64,000 nucleotides of DNA from the NCBI RefSeq assembly GCF_007830295.1, contig NZ_VLKC01000002.1, forward strand, positions 201,552 to 265,551. The letters are read 5' to 3'. A program made the position numbers and the translations under genes. The stretch comes from Sporomusa sp. KB1 (GTDB taxonomy: Bacteria; Bacillota; Negativicutes; Sporomusales; Sporomusaceae). Below are positions 37,072 to 45,561 of this stretch, piece after piece. The first letter of the stretch is position 1; each line of letters starts with the position of its first letter. The notes under the pieces were generated by a model. It did not search any database. It was not told the origin of the DNA and saw only the letters and a program-made list of their open reading frames with translations.

Positions 37072-38034
37072 CTATTCTACTAAGCTAACTTTATTCTGCT
37101 GTGCCAGCTTTCGTTCTTCCGCCTGTTCAGCTAACTGTAGCCATATAATAGCTCCCAAGACTATTATAATTCCCAAAATCTGCAGCATGGTTAATGTTTC
37201 ACCAAAAAGCAAATAACCCAAAATTGATACGGTAATAGGATCAAAGCTACTATATACAATTACTACCAGTGCAGGTTCTAGATAATTATAGCCCTCTAGT
37301 AAGAGGTAAAAACTCGCGACCTGTGGTATAAGACCAAATCCTAAAAGAGCCAATACAGCGGGCAACCCAAACGCTTGAGTATTTGCTATAACTTCGGAAA
37401 CTACATCCCAAGGGGGATTTATGAATGATAAACCAATTATCCCAAATAAATTTGTATAGGCTAAATAAATATCTGTATCAATACCTATATCCATTGCGTG
37501 TCTTACAAGAAGATAACCTGCTGCAAAACCACACACAGTCAAGCCCATCCAAAACAGTCCCGCTGCAGTTGCCGTTAGCGTGCCGAACACGTCTAGTATT
37601 AAACTAATTCCCCCTATTACCGCTATGCCAGACAAAATCTTAACTGGAGTAATCTTGTTTTTCCAAATAATTCTTGCTCCAATTATCACAAGATAATAGT
37701 TTAGGAAAGTAATGATAGATGCCACGGCTAACGGGAGCCCTTTACCCAGCGCAACAGCATAACACCAATTTGAACCTATAACAGCTAATACTCCAACAAT
37801 AATCAATACTATTAGTTGTTGTCTGTTCACCAAAAACAGTTGAGGATTCTTGCAATAAGCTTTAATTGCGTAAAAGATCACCATCATTGCAGGACCAAGA
37901 ATAGCAATAGCTGACTCTGTAAAACCATAATTGGTCATTAGTTTAACAAATGTGCCAAAAGTTCCCCAGAAAATTCCTGCGACCATGCAGATAATAAAAC
38001 CAGTTAACGTCTTACTTGATGAAATAGCGGACAT
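37072..38034 (-). CDS. EamA/DMT family transporter, copy 2
   Basis: The product has 320 residues with ten membrane segments in two EamA repeats (GIFWGTFGTFVKLM; AAGYLLVRHAMDIG). It is the complete paralogue of the gene at 30097-31056. It lies 93 nt downstream of pylSn and 140 nt upstream of the mtgA-like gene in the same orientation, so it may be cotranscribed with the pyl operon. A role in moving methylamines, betaine or a demethylated product is suggested by position only. Confidence 0.88.
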   Translation of the reverse strand: MSAISSSKTLTGFIICMVAGIFWGTFGTFVKLMTNYGFTESAIAILGPAMMVIFYAIKAYCKNPQLFLVNRQQLIVLIIVGVLAVIGSNWCYAVALGKGLPLAVASIITFLNYYLVIIGARIIWKNKITPVKILSGIAVIGGISLILDVFGTLTATAAGLFWMGLTVCGFAAGYLLVRHAMDIGIDTDIYLAYTNLFGIIGLSFINPPWDVVSEVIANTQAFGLPAVLALLGFGLIPQVASFYLLLEGYNYLEPALVVIVYSSFDPITVSILGYLLFGETLTMLQILGIIIVLGAIIWLQLAEQAEERKLAQQNKVSLVE

Positions 38035-38127
38035 TTCCTACCCCCTTTTTTTTGTAAAAATATCTAGGAATCATTATGTTTTTTCTGCCACCTCCTCTTT
38101 GTCCTGATATTAGGCAGGAAGCTCATC

Positions 38128-38451
38128 TTATAAATGAGATCCATAGTTTTGATTGACATAAGTTCCTGCATATTTTTCAATTTTCCATTTTGGGATTTTG
38201 CAGGTATGGCAGGAATGGAAAAACAATTTATTGCGCAAGGAACGAGCAGCACGACTATGCCGCGAATTGTTTATTTGAAATTTTTCATTACAATGCGTAA
38301 TAATTTCTGCTATATTTCCTTTAATAGTCATGCTTTTAATACCATGCAAGGTTCCGCTTCTGGATGGCCAAAGTTTAATCTTTTCCACTAGTTTAAAAAA
38401 TTCCACATTTTTGCGGTAATACCGTTTCTTTTTTACCACACTTGAGGTCAT
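38128..38451 (-). CDS. pylSn: PylSn, N-terminal tRNA-Pyl-binding part of pyrrolysyl-tRNA synthetase
   Basis: The product has 107 residues and matches the separate N-terminal domain of bacterial pyrrolysyl-tRNA synthetases: LWPSRSGTLHGIK, then INNSRHSRAARSLRNK and the cysteine/histidine zinc site (FHSCHTCKIPKWK). It binds tRNA-Pyl tightly and helps the catalytic PylSc. The ATG at 38451 has GGAG 8 nt upstream and is preferred to a GTG at 38460. It closes the pylT-Sc-B-C-D-Sn operon. A decayed second copy lies at 31154-31237. Confidence 0.93.
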   Translation of the reverse strand: MTSSVVKKKRYYRKNVEFFKLVEKIKLWPSRSGTLHGIKSMTIKGNIAEIITHCNEKFQINNSRHSRAARSLRNKLFFHSCHTCKIPKWKIEKYAGTYVNQNYGSHL

Positions 38452-38491
38452 ACATCTCACTCCAATCGACCCAGGATTAATTATCCGTTTA

Positions 38492-39310
38492 TTATAAAAC
38501 TTCGAAAATCATAGTGGCTACCCCAATTTGCAACGGATCGTGAAGTACTCTTCCGGATAATTGCCTTCGGCTAACCTCCGTTATCCCTAAGGGGATACCG
38601 GGAGCTGCAATTACAGTGTCCCCGGTAATATACCTTGAATGAATAATGTCCTTTGCCGGAGAGGCATCTAGTATAATGCAATGCTTAGTCAAAGCACATT
38701 CCAAATCAGTTTCAACCTTTGCGGGATACCCCTCCCGAACTAGGTCATTTACTAATCTCTGGCTAGTTGGCAAACTTATATCATAAATTGAAACCAATGC
38801 TCCCAGCCGGGCAAGTGACCATGCAGCCCCCTTGCCTACTGCTCCCGCCCCAATAAGCAATACATGCTTATTCGCTAAACCATCACACATGCGCGCTAGA
38901 CCAGCTATGTATCCTTTCCCTGTGGCTTCGCTATTGCTCACCATTGCTCCATTGCATAGATTAATTGCTACAAACTGATTATCATCAGCCGTAAATAAAA
39001 TGTTAGCCCCCTTACTCATGGCTTCGTAAATGCCAGCAACATCACAGTTGGCAGTAGTAAAAGCAGTGAAGCTAAGATAGTTCAGGATGCTAGCCACTGA
39101 CTCTGCAAAACCAGGAATAATCCCTTCTCCGCAGGTCATCGGTATCACAGCGACTTTTGGTCGTGGACTGAAGATAGTTTTTGCATTCCTATTGGCAGCA
39201 CTTGCTGCGATTTCTCTCAAACTACAACCCGTTTTTCTAATGAGCTCGCTATCGTAATTTGTCAGCATAGTTGATATTTTACTAATGTCATCCTCTTTCA
39301 GCCGTGTCAT
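38492..39310 (-). CDS. pylD: pyrrolysine biosynthesis dehydrogenase PylD
   Basis: The product has 272 residues. The N-terminal part (MTRLKEDDI..., then VAVIPMTCGEGIIPGF) and the Rossmann domain with LLIGAGAVGKGAAW near residue 145 match PylD, which oxidises L-lysine-Nepsilon-3-methylornithine so that it cyclises to pyrrolysine. It starts 12 nt after pylC and is followed by pylSn. Confidence 0.95.
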   Translation of the reverse strand: MTRLKEDDISKISTMLTNYDSELIRKTGCSLREIAASAANRNAKTIFSPRPKVAVIPMTCGEGIIPGFAESVASILNYLSFTAFTTANCDVAGIYEAMSKGANILFTADDNQFVAINLCNGAMVSNSEATGKGYIAGLARMCDGLANKHVLLIGAGAVGKGAAWSLARLGALVSIYDISLPTSQRLVNDLVREGYPAKVETDLECALTKHCIILDASPAKDIIHSRYITGDTVIAAPGIPLGITEVSRRQLSGRVLHDPLQIGVATMIFEVL

Positions 39311-39322
39311 AACTCCACTCCC

Positions 39323-40507
39323 TTAGACGCTTCTAATGAACTTACCATCATCTTCGAGGCCTGGATAACGATCAAAGTAATACTGACTCTGGCAGGATCT
39401 TCTGATTTTCTTGATAACATCATCCCTTTTTTTCCACGCTTCTTGTCTGTTTACTCCTGTAATAATAAGAGTTGCTACCCAATCCGTTTTACCCTTTGAA
39501 TAATTCGTCAGTGCTTCATCTGCTCCAAAGAAAGGCGCACATAGTTGAAGTGGCCCTGCATTAGCCATAATATGTTCACCTGAAATCTCAAGCTGATCAT
39601 CAAAAATATGAATATGTTCGTAAATTACGTCTCTCTTATTAGTAATATCAAATTCGTCCCAAACTTTACCGCTTACAAAAGCCTGTCCAATAATTTCCAA
39701 AATATTAATCCCTGTGGCGTGATAAACTGCGGTCGGAGTTTGACTTGGAATTCTGGCATCGATTTCGAGAACTTTTAACTGATCCTGATGCAAAATAACT
39801 TCCACATCCATGATCCCATTTAGCTTCAGGTAACTAGCTAAGCGTAATCCAATCTTTTCGAATTGTTCTCTAATTTCATCTGACAGATTTGCTGAGCCAA
39901 TCACACGTTTACAGTCGTAACTACTATCCATATTAAGTTCTGTAATCTGCAACGCCTTGTACGTGCCTGCATAACCAATGACCTCTAGCGAATAGGATGG
40001 TCCCTCCAAATACTCTTCGACCACCCATTCTGCTGCTGCCTGCTCAGCTTGTAATCGTTGAAATTCCCGATGATTTTTTATTTTTAATACACCTTGACTC
40101 CCGCTTGCTCCAGAAGGTTTTATAATAACTGGAAAATCACAATTGGGCCACGGAGCAGGTGCAGGAATTCCAATATGAATAAACATTTCGTTTGAAATAA
40201 TCTTTGAAGAAGAAATCGCATATGAGTGAGGATCAAAGAGCAACGGAACACCCGCATATTTTGTAGTTAGTACTAGGCTATTTAAAACTTCTTTGTTCTC
40301 TAGAGCGGGAATGACTAGATCAATTCTTTTCAAAAAGCGAATCCATTCTATGATTCTTGTGACATCAAGAGAGTAGTATTGATCACAAATCTCTGAAGCC
40401 AAAGCCTTAGGTTTCTTATCAACAACAACGACTTCCCAACCTGCTTTCTTCGCCAGATACGCCGCTTCAACCCCTTGAAGCTTTCCGCCTACAATTGCAA
40501 CCCGCAT
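39323..40507 (-). CDS. pylC: 3-methylornithine-L-lysine ligase PylC
   Basis: The product has 394 residues and is an ATP-grasp ligase: MRVAIVGGKLQGVEAA at the N-terminus, then FPVIIKPSGASGSQGV (ATP-binding) near 120 and IMDVEVILHQDQLKVLEIDARIPSQTPTA in the metal-binding region. It joins 3-methyl-D-ornithine to the epsilon amino group of lysine. The ATG at 40507 follows AAGGGAG; the longer frame opening at 40570 would overlap pylB and is not needed. Confidence 0.95.
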   Translation of the reverse strand: MRVAIVGGKLQGVEAAYLAKKAGWEVVVVDKKPKALASEICDQYYSLDVTRIIEWIRFLKRIDLVIPALENKEVLNSLVLTTKYAGVPLLFDPHSYAISSSKIISNEMFIHIGIPAPAPWPNCDFPVIIKPSGASGSQGVLKIKNHREFQRLQAEQAAAEWVVEEYLEGPSYSLEVIGYAGTYKALQITELNMDSSYDCKRVIGSANLSDEIREQFEKIGLRLASYLKLNGIMDVEVILHQDQLKVLEIDARIPSQTPTAVYHATGINILEIIGQAFVSGKVWDEFDITNKRDVIYEHIHIFDDQLEISGEHIMANAGPLQLCAPFFGADEALTNYSKGKTDWVATLIITGVNRQEAWKKRDDVIKKIRRSCQSQYYFDRYPGLEDDGKFIRSV

Positions 40508-40529
40508 TCTATTGCTCCCTTCCAATGCT

Positions 40530-41672
40530 TTAGTGATGCTGTACAATCCATTGCATATACGCTTCCTCACTCCTCTGGAGTTGCCTCTGCGAAGGAAAAA
40601 CTCTTGCCAATCGCGCTAAAGCCCACTCCCTATACTCTTCCTTACTGGCCCGTACCAGCCCACGTTGTGCTAATATCGGTAATATTTTACTCACTGTTCG
40701 ATTACCATCTTCTATATCAAGCTCTTGATTAGAGACTCCGGTCAGACCAGATTGTGGCGGAATAATTGAGGTTACAACATTAGCTCCGGCGTCAAGACGC
40801 TCAGCTAAACCATTAATGCCATCTACGTCTAGTGACGCTGGAATCAAACAATCCGGAAATACTAACCTCATTACTGCAATGATAAGCAATTCTCGGTCTC
40901 GAGGCAGTGATGGAATGTGCTGCATAGGTGTATCTTTTTGAGGAATAAAACTCATGACTCGTACCTGGTCCGCTCCCAGACTTTTCATGACTTCTAGAGA
41001 ATCCACTAGGTCTTCGTCGGTTTCTCCTACACCGGTAAGTAAACCCTCCTCGACAAGATAGCCCATCTTTCGAGCCGCTTTTTTACGTTCCATCCGTTCA
41101 TCATAACTTTGTCCTGGCCTAAGCTTATAATATAAGTCATGATTATGTGTTTCCTGGTAACAGGCATACCAATCGGCACCAGCCTTTTTAAAATTTCTCA
41201 GGACCTCTTCGGGGGCAACACCCACAGAAATCATAACCGGTATCTCTGTATTTTTTTTAATAGCCTTTACTGTTTTGACTAACGACTCAAAGCCCGCTTC
41301 ACGGTCATTATAATACCGAGGATCTTCTCCCATCGTTAAATCCAGCAAGTGCACTCCTGATTTTACCAACTGCAAGGCCGTCCCCATAATTTCCTTATCT
41401 GTTTTATGATACCGATGTAACGAGTGGTTTGATTTACGATATAAGCAGAAATTACATTCATTACGGCAGTACGTAGAAAAATAAACAAAACCATAGAGAA
41501 ATATTCTGTCCTTAAAATAGCGACTCCGAAGCCGCCTAGACATTTCAAATACTTTATAAACATCATTTTTATCTGATAAACCAAGCAAATACAACAGTTC
41601 CTCACGCTCTAGTGGAAATTCCATAAAAGCCTTATCCAGAATTCTGTCTAACGTAAAAACGTGCTGTGCCAT
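40530..41672 (-). CDS. pylB: 3-methylornithine synthase PylB (radical SAM)
   Basis: The product has 380 residues. The radical SAM cluster motif is CRNECNFC near residue 70; LLDLTMGEDPRYY, TGVGETDEDLVDSL and IPASLDVDGINGLAERLDAGANVVTS match PylB, the lysine mutase that makes 3-methylornithine. It lies 55 nt after pylSc and 22 nt before pylC in the operon. Confidence 0.95.
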   Translation of the reverse strand: MAQHVFTLDRILDKAFMEFPLEREELLYLLGLSDKNDVYKVFEMSRRLRSRYFKDRIFLYGFVYFSTYCRNECNFCLYRKSNHSLHRYHKTDKEIMGTALQLVKSGVHLLDLTMGEDPRYYNDREAGFESLVKTVKAIKKNTEIPVMISVGVAPEEVLRNFKKAGADWYACYQETHNHDLYYKLRPGQSYDERMERKKAARKMGYLVEEGLLTGVGETDEDLVDSLEVMKSLGADQVRVMSFIPQKDTPMQHIPSLPRDRELLIIAVMRLVFPDCLIPASLDVDGINGLAERLDAGANVVTSIIPPQSGLTGVSNQELDIEDGNRTVSKILPILAQRGLVRASKEEYREWALARLARVFPSQRQLQRSEEAYMQWIVQHH

Positions 41673-41727
41673 TATCGTAAAGTCACCTTCTTCTCTTTAA
41701 AGCTTAGTTACTATATATACGCTATTC

Positions 41728-42561
41728 TTAGATATTTAACCGTACCCCGTCTAAATAGCTAAGACTTCTGCCCATACTTTGAACATTTTGAGCTCCTTCC
41801 TTAACCATTAGCAAACGTTCTAGGCCAAATCCAATTCCTACCCAAGGTTCAGTAATTCCCCATTTCTCATCTAGAACATGCGGTCCCATAGCACTTGAAC
41901 CTAATTCGATACCCTTTATTACATCCAAAGTGTCGCCATAAACGACCGAGTTTGTTACTTCCAACTTATAATCATCAATACCAACAGTACTCATAACTAG
42001 AGACACAATTTCTGCCAGTCGCTGTTGTCTCTGACTAACTTCTAAACCCAATTCTGTTACATTGAGCATTGTAAATTCATTCAAATGTAGACCGCCCTGA
42101 GATTCTTTACGATAGCATGTGCCGATTTCAAAGATACGAATAGGCGGTTCCCATAAGCGAAGTAAGTCTTTCCATAATGTATATAAATTTGGTGCTAACA
42201 TTGGGCGTAAACACCTCTTTGAATCAAGCCAAAAAACTTGGGAAAAGAGTGGATGCTCATCAGAGATAGACATTTTTGCTAGCGATCCTTTGGATATAAT
42301 ATTTGGCGTCACCACTTGAACAAATCCCTTCTGGTTGAGAGCCATAACAAGCTCCTGTTCAAGCACACTAAGTGATGGGCGTTTCTTACTCTTTTGTAGT
42401 TGACTCAAACGCCGCTTACTACTAACCACTAATTGGCGCTCTAATTCCTGAAAGACCTGCTCCCGTTCCCGTGTGGATTCAAAACATTGCTTTTGCTGCA
42501 TTTCACTAGCATTGAGTTCTTTTAACCTTTGCTTTTGGATTATCGTCCAGGTAATAGCCAA
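41728..42561 (-). CDS. pylS: PylSc, catalytic part of pyrrolysyl-tRNA synthetase
   Basis: The product has 277 residues and is a class II aminoacyl-tRNA synthetase core: motif 2 in IFEIGTCYRKESQGGLHLNEFTMLN and motif 3 in WVGIGFGLERLLMV, with the pyrrolysine-binding residues of the bacterial PylSc type. It charges tRNA-Pyl with pyrrolysine. The start is a TTG with AAGGGGGG about ten nt upstream, just 24 nt after the 3' end of pylT. The archaeal-type N-terminal domain is encoded separately by pylSn. Confidence 0.95.
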   Translation of the reverse strand: MAITWTIIQKQRLKELNASEMQQKQCFESTREREQVFQELERQLVVSSKRRLSQLQKSKKRPSLSVLEQELVMALNQKGFVQVVTPNIISKGSLAKMSISDEHPLFSQVFWLDSKRCLRPMLAPNLYTLWKDLLRLWEPPIRIFEIGTCYRKESQGGLHLNEFTMLNVTELGLEVSQRQQRLAEIVSLVMSTVGIDDYKLEVTNSVVYGDTLDVIKGIELGSSAMGPHVLDEKWGITEPWVGIGFGLERLLMVKEGAQNVQSMGRSLSYLDGVRLNI

Positions 42562-42585
42562 CTAGGTTTCCCCCCTTACGTTTGT

Positions 42586-42657
42586 TGGCGGGGAGTACGG
42601 GAGTTTCACCCGCCTACGCGAATTTAGAGTCCACGCGATCAATCCGATCCACCCCCC
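42586..42657 (-). tRNA. pylT: tRNA-Pyl (anticodon CUA)
   Basis: The 72-nt minus-strand sequence folds as a bacterial tRNA-Pyl: acceptor GGGGGGT/ACTCCCC, one base between acceptor and D-stem, D-stem GATC/GATC with a 5-nt loop, a 6-bp anticodon stem around CTCTAAA (anticodon CTA), a 3-nt variable loop TAG, T-stem GCGGG/CCCGT with loop TGAAACT (no TTCG), discriminator G and an encoded CCA. The unusual small D-loop and 6-bp anticodon stem are diagnostic. It is the first gene of the pyl operon. Confidence 0.97.
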
Positions 42658-42685
42658 ATATGCCATTTGCCTGATCACTTTCTAA

Positions 42686-42701
42686 TGCAAAATCAATGCC
42701 A
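42686..42701 (-). promoter_or_regulatory. sigma-54 promoter of the pyl operon
   Basis: The minus strand reads TGGCATTGATTTTGCA, matching TGGCAC-N5-TTGCA with one mismatch and exact spacing. It ends 28 nt before the first base of pylT, so the transcript should start about 15-20 nt before the tRNA. Confidence 0.85.
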
Positions 42702-42717
42702 ATATCGTCCAAGAACA

Positions 42718-42757
42718 AACAAGGAGCAATCATTTAAAGATTGCTCCTTGTTATTAT
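42718..42757. other. 14-bp stem-loop in the pylT-mttC divergent region
   Basis: AACAAGGAGCAATC pairs with GATTGCTCCTTGTT across a 7-nt loop. It stands upstream of both divergent promoters, so it has no obvious gene to terminate; it may be an insulating terminator or a protein-binding site. Confidence 0.55.
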
Positions 42758-42828
42758 TTATCAGTAGTAACAGATATCTTTCTTATATAATGTCGGCAAA
42801 GTACTATCCGCAACGTATATTTGTCAGG

Positions 42829-42914
42829 TTTTTTCACACTATTCTCAGTACTAATAGCCTAAAAAGAAATAGTTTAGTGAAAAAAGCGAAAAATCTGATT
42901 ACAATGTGAAAAAA
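42829..42914. promoter_or_regulatory. repeated GTGAAAAAA motif, candidate shared enhancer
   Basis: TTTTTTCAC (42829-42837) and two copies of GTGAAAAAA (42877-42885, 42906-42914) lie between the divergent pylT and mttC promoters; the first two form an imperfect inverted repeat with CTATT/AATAG. The distance of about 130-230 nt to each -24 element fits enhancer sites. Confidence 0.45.
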
Positions 42915-43066
42915 TCCATTACACTTTTTCCCCCACAATGGTCTTGAAATTGCTGATTGTATAAACCTGCTAAATGGCAAATGTCTTTTTCAATGTACCC
43001 CTAATTTAACCTTTGAACCCCTTTACACTAACCATAAGATTAAAATTGCAGTCAAAATTCATGTCT

Positions 43067-43082
43067 TGGTATTATTCTTGCA
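43067..43082 (+). promoter_or_regulatory. sigma-54 promoter of mttC-mttB-mttB
   Basis: The plus strand reads TGGTATTATTCTTGCA with GG and GC at the correct spacing, about 200 nt upstream of mttC. Confidence 0.75.
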
Positions 43083-43282
43083 ACTAGATTTGCTCAGGAA
43101 TACCACAATCAAATTTGCACTTTTATTTGCTTTTACTATCAACACAAAAGTGTGGATTAGATTTGGTTACCCCTAGTACTATTATTCCCCGATTATTATT
43201 ACCGTCAATTAGGAGGTGATAAGTAAAGAAGAACCTTACTATGTACGTAGTAAAACAAAAATAAGGAGTGGAGATGAAGATT

Positions 43283-43915
43283 ATGGCAAGTTTAGAAAGT
43301 TTGGCTCAAAGTGTTATTTCAGGACGAGAGGCTCAAGTTAAAGAGCAAGTAAAGGCCTTGATTGATTCTGGCTCAAATCCTCTGGCGATCATTAGTGAAG
43401 GGCTAATCGCTGGAATGAATGTAGTAGGTGCCAGTTTTAAAAAGGGTGATATGTTTGTACCGGAAGTTTTACGTTCAGCGAAAGCCATGTCTGCCGGAAT
43501 TGAGCTGGTTAAGCCACTCATTGCTGACAAAGATATGCCGTCCCTGGGAACAGTTGTAATCGGTGCGGTTCAAGGTGACCTTCACGATATTGGTAAAAAT
43601 CTTGTTACCATGATGTTAGAAGGTGGCGGCTTTAAAGTAATCGACCTGGGTATAGATATTCCGACTGATAAGTTTATTGCAGCTGTAAAAGAACACAACG
43701 CTCATATTGTCGCCATGGCAGCATTACTCACCACTACAATGCCTGCTATGAAAGAAACCATAGATGCGTTGGCCAAGGAAGGACTACGCGACAAAGTTAA
43801 AGTAATCATTGGAGGAGCTCCGATAACTCAAGATTTTTCAGACCAAATTGGTGCTGATGGATATGCCCCAGACGCCGCCATCGCAGTTGATTTATGTAAG
43901 GAATGGATTGCATAA
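43283..43915 (+). CDS. mttC: corrinoid protein MttC
   Basis: The product has 210 residues counted from the ATG at 43283, which aligns with the start of the paralogue at 32257; an in-frame ATG at 43274 is also possible. The helical cap is followed by the B12-binding domain with DLHDIGKN (cobalt-ligand His near 106), MAALLTTTMPAMK and VIIGGAPI. It receives the methyl group from the pyrrolysine-containing MttB enzymes encoded directly downstream. Confidence 0.93.
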   Translation: MASLESLAQSVISGREAQVKEQVKALIDSGSNPLAIISEGLIAGMNVVGASFKKGDMFVPEVLRSAKAMSAGIELVKPLIADKDMPSLGTVVIGAVQGDLHDIGKNLVTMMLEGGGFKVIDLGIDIPTDKFIAAVKEHNAHIVAMAALLTTTMPAMKETIDALAKEGLRDKVKVIIGGAPITQDFSDQIGADGYAPDAAIAVDLCKEWIA

Positions 43916-43956
43916 AGTGATACGTTAAAAATTGTCGCCAAGGAGATGCTACTTTT

Positions 43957-45429
43957 ATGAAAAGAAACCGACCTTCAGGTCATGACACTTGGGCTGGTTG
44001 TGGCCTTCAGCTATTCTCTGATTTTGATGTTGAAGCTATCCATAACAATACCTTAGAGATAATGGAAAAAACCGGTATTAATATTCAAAGTGACAGAACC
44101 ATCGATATTTTCGAAAAAGCAGGTGCCGATGTAGATCGCCAAAAACAGATTGTACGAATTCCCGCTTGGATGGTAGAAGAAGCAGTTCGTACCGCTCCTG
44201 GAAAAGTTCTGTTGGCAGGAAGAGATCCTAAGAATGATGTTATTTTGGAAAAAGGCAGAGTTAATTTTATTCCCTTTGGTACCGGTGTAACGGTTATTGA
44301 CCCTTTTACCGGCGAGTATAGGCATTCAACTAAGAAAGATATTGAACAACTTGCTAGGATTACAGATTACATGGATCAAATGGATTTTTGTTTTGATACC
44401 GTTATTCCACGAGATGTTGATCCTCGAACTGTTTGCTTTCATTCCTTTGAAGGACATATTAACAATACTACGAAACATGTATTTGTGAGTCCTGAAGATA
44501 CTAAATCAGCTCAAGTGTTGATTGAAATGGCCGGTAAAGTTGTTGGCGGGAAGGAAAACTTAAAGTCCCGTCCGATAATTACTGGCGGAGGATGTCCAAT
44601 AAGCCCTTTAACTTGGTCTGAAGGTCTATGTGAATGCTTAATTGAATTTGCAAAGGCAGAAATACCCTTCCTGCTGGTATCAATGGCAATGGCAGGAGGA
44701 ACTGGCCCAGTTACGTTAGCAGGTACACTAGTTACACAAAATGCTGAACTATTAACCGGGATAGTACTTAGTCAATTGGTTAGAAAGGGTGCCCCTGTTA
44801 TCTACGGCAGCTCAACAACAAATCTTGATTTAAGAAAAGCAACGGCTACCGTAGGTAGTCCAGAGTTAGGACTAATTAGCGCAGGCATAGCAAAACTAGC
44901 TCAATATTATAACTTACCGAGCTTTGTTGCCGGTGGATAGGCAGACAGTAAAGTGTCTGATTTACAAGCCGGTCATGAAAAAACTCTAACTTACCTGTTG
45001 CCGATGTTGGCAGGTGCTAACATCATATATGGTTCGGGGATGCTGGAGTTGGGAATGACCTTTAGTTACGGACAATATGTTGCCGATAATGAAATGGTCC
45101 GTATGCTGAGGAGAGTTCTGGAGGGTGTGCCAGTTAGTGATGAGAGTATGGCTGTAGATGTGATCAGCACGGTAGGTGCCGGCGGTCACTTCTTAGCAGA
45201 AGACCATACTATGGATCGGATGAAAACGGCACATGTCCTTCCAAAGCTGATTGACCGTAACCGACGTGACGAGTGGATCAGAGATGGCAGCGTCACATTT
45301 ATTGACGCTGCTACTAAAGAAGCTATTAACATTATAGAAACTCACAAACCAGATCCGCTTCCAGAGAATATCGCTAAGGAAATTCGTGCAATGGTAGAAC
45401 AAACAGAAAAAGATTTTGGAATAAAATAA
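43957..45429 (+). CDS. mttB: trimethylamine methyltransferase MttB, copy 1, with in-frame amber (pyrrolysine) codon
   Basis: The complete frame is 490 residues if the TAG at 44938-44940 (codon 328) is read as pyrrolysine. The amber context is SFVAGG-[TAG]-ADSK, at the same position as the Pyl of archaeal MttB (about residue 334), and homology to the non-Pyl paralogue at 32340 continues unbroken across it. The gene ends in TAA. A 327-residue truncated product would lack the active site, so reading through is required. MttB moves a methyl group from trimethylamine to MttC. AAGGAG precedes the ATG. Confidence 0.95.
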
Positions 45430-45561
45430 CTATATTAATTTTAGGAGAATGACGACTGCAATTACAACCATTCATATGCAGGAATGCCTAAACGACACCC
45501 AGTAAGAAAGTAACTTCAGACGGGTTAAAACCTAAATAAAGTATGTTTGGGAGGCATCAAA

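Noticed and set aside
40507..40570. Longer pylC frame overlapping pylB by about 40 nt.
   Set aside because: The internal ATG at 40507 has a proper ribosome site and begins the conserved N-terminal motif.
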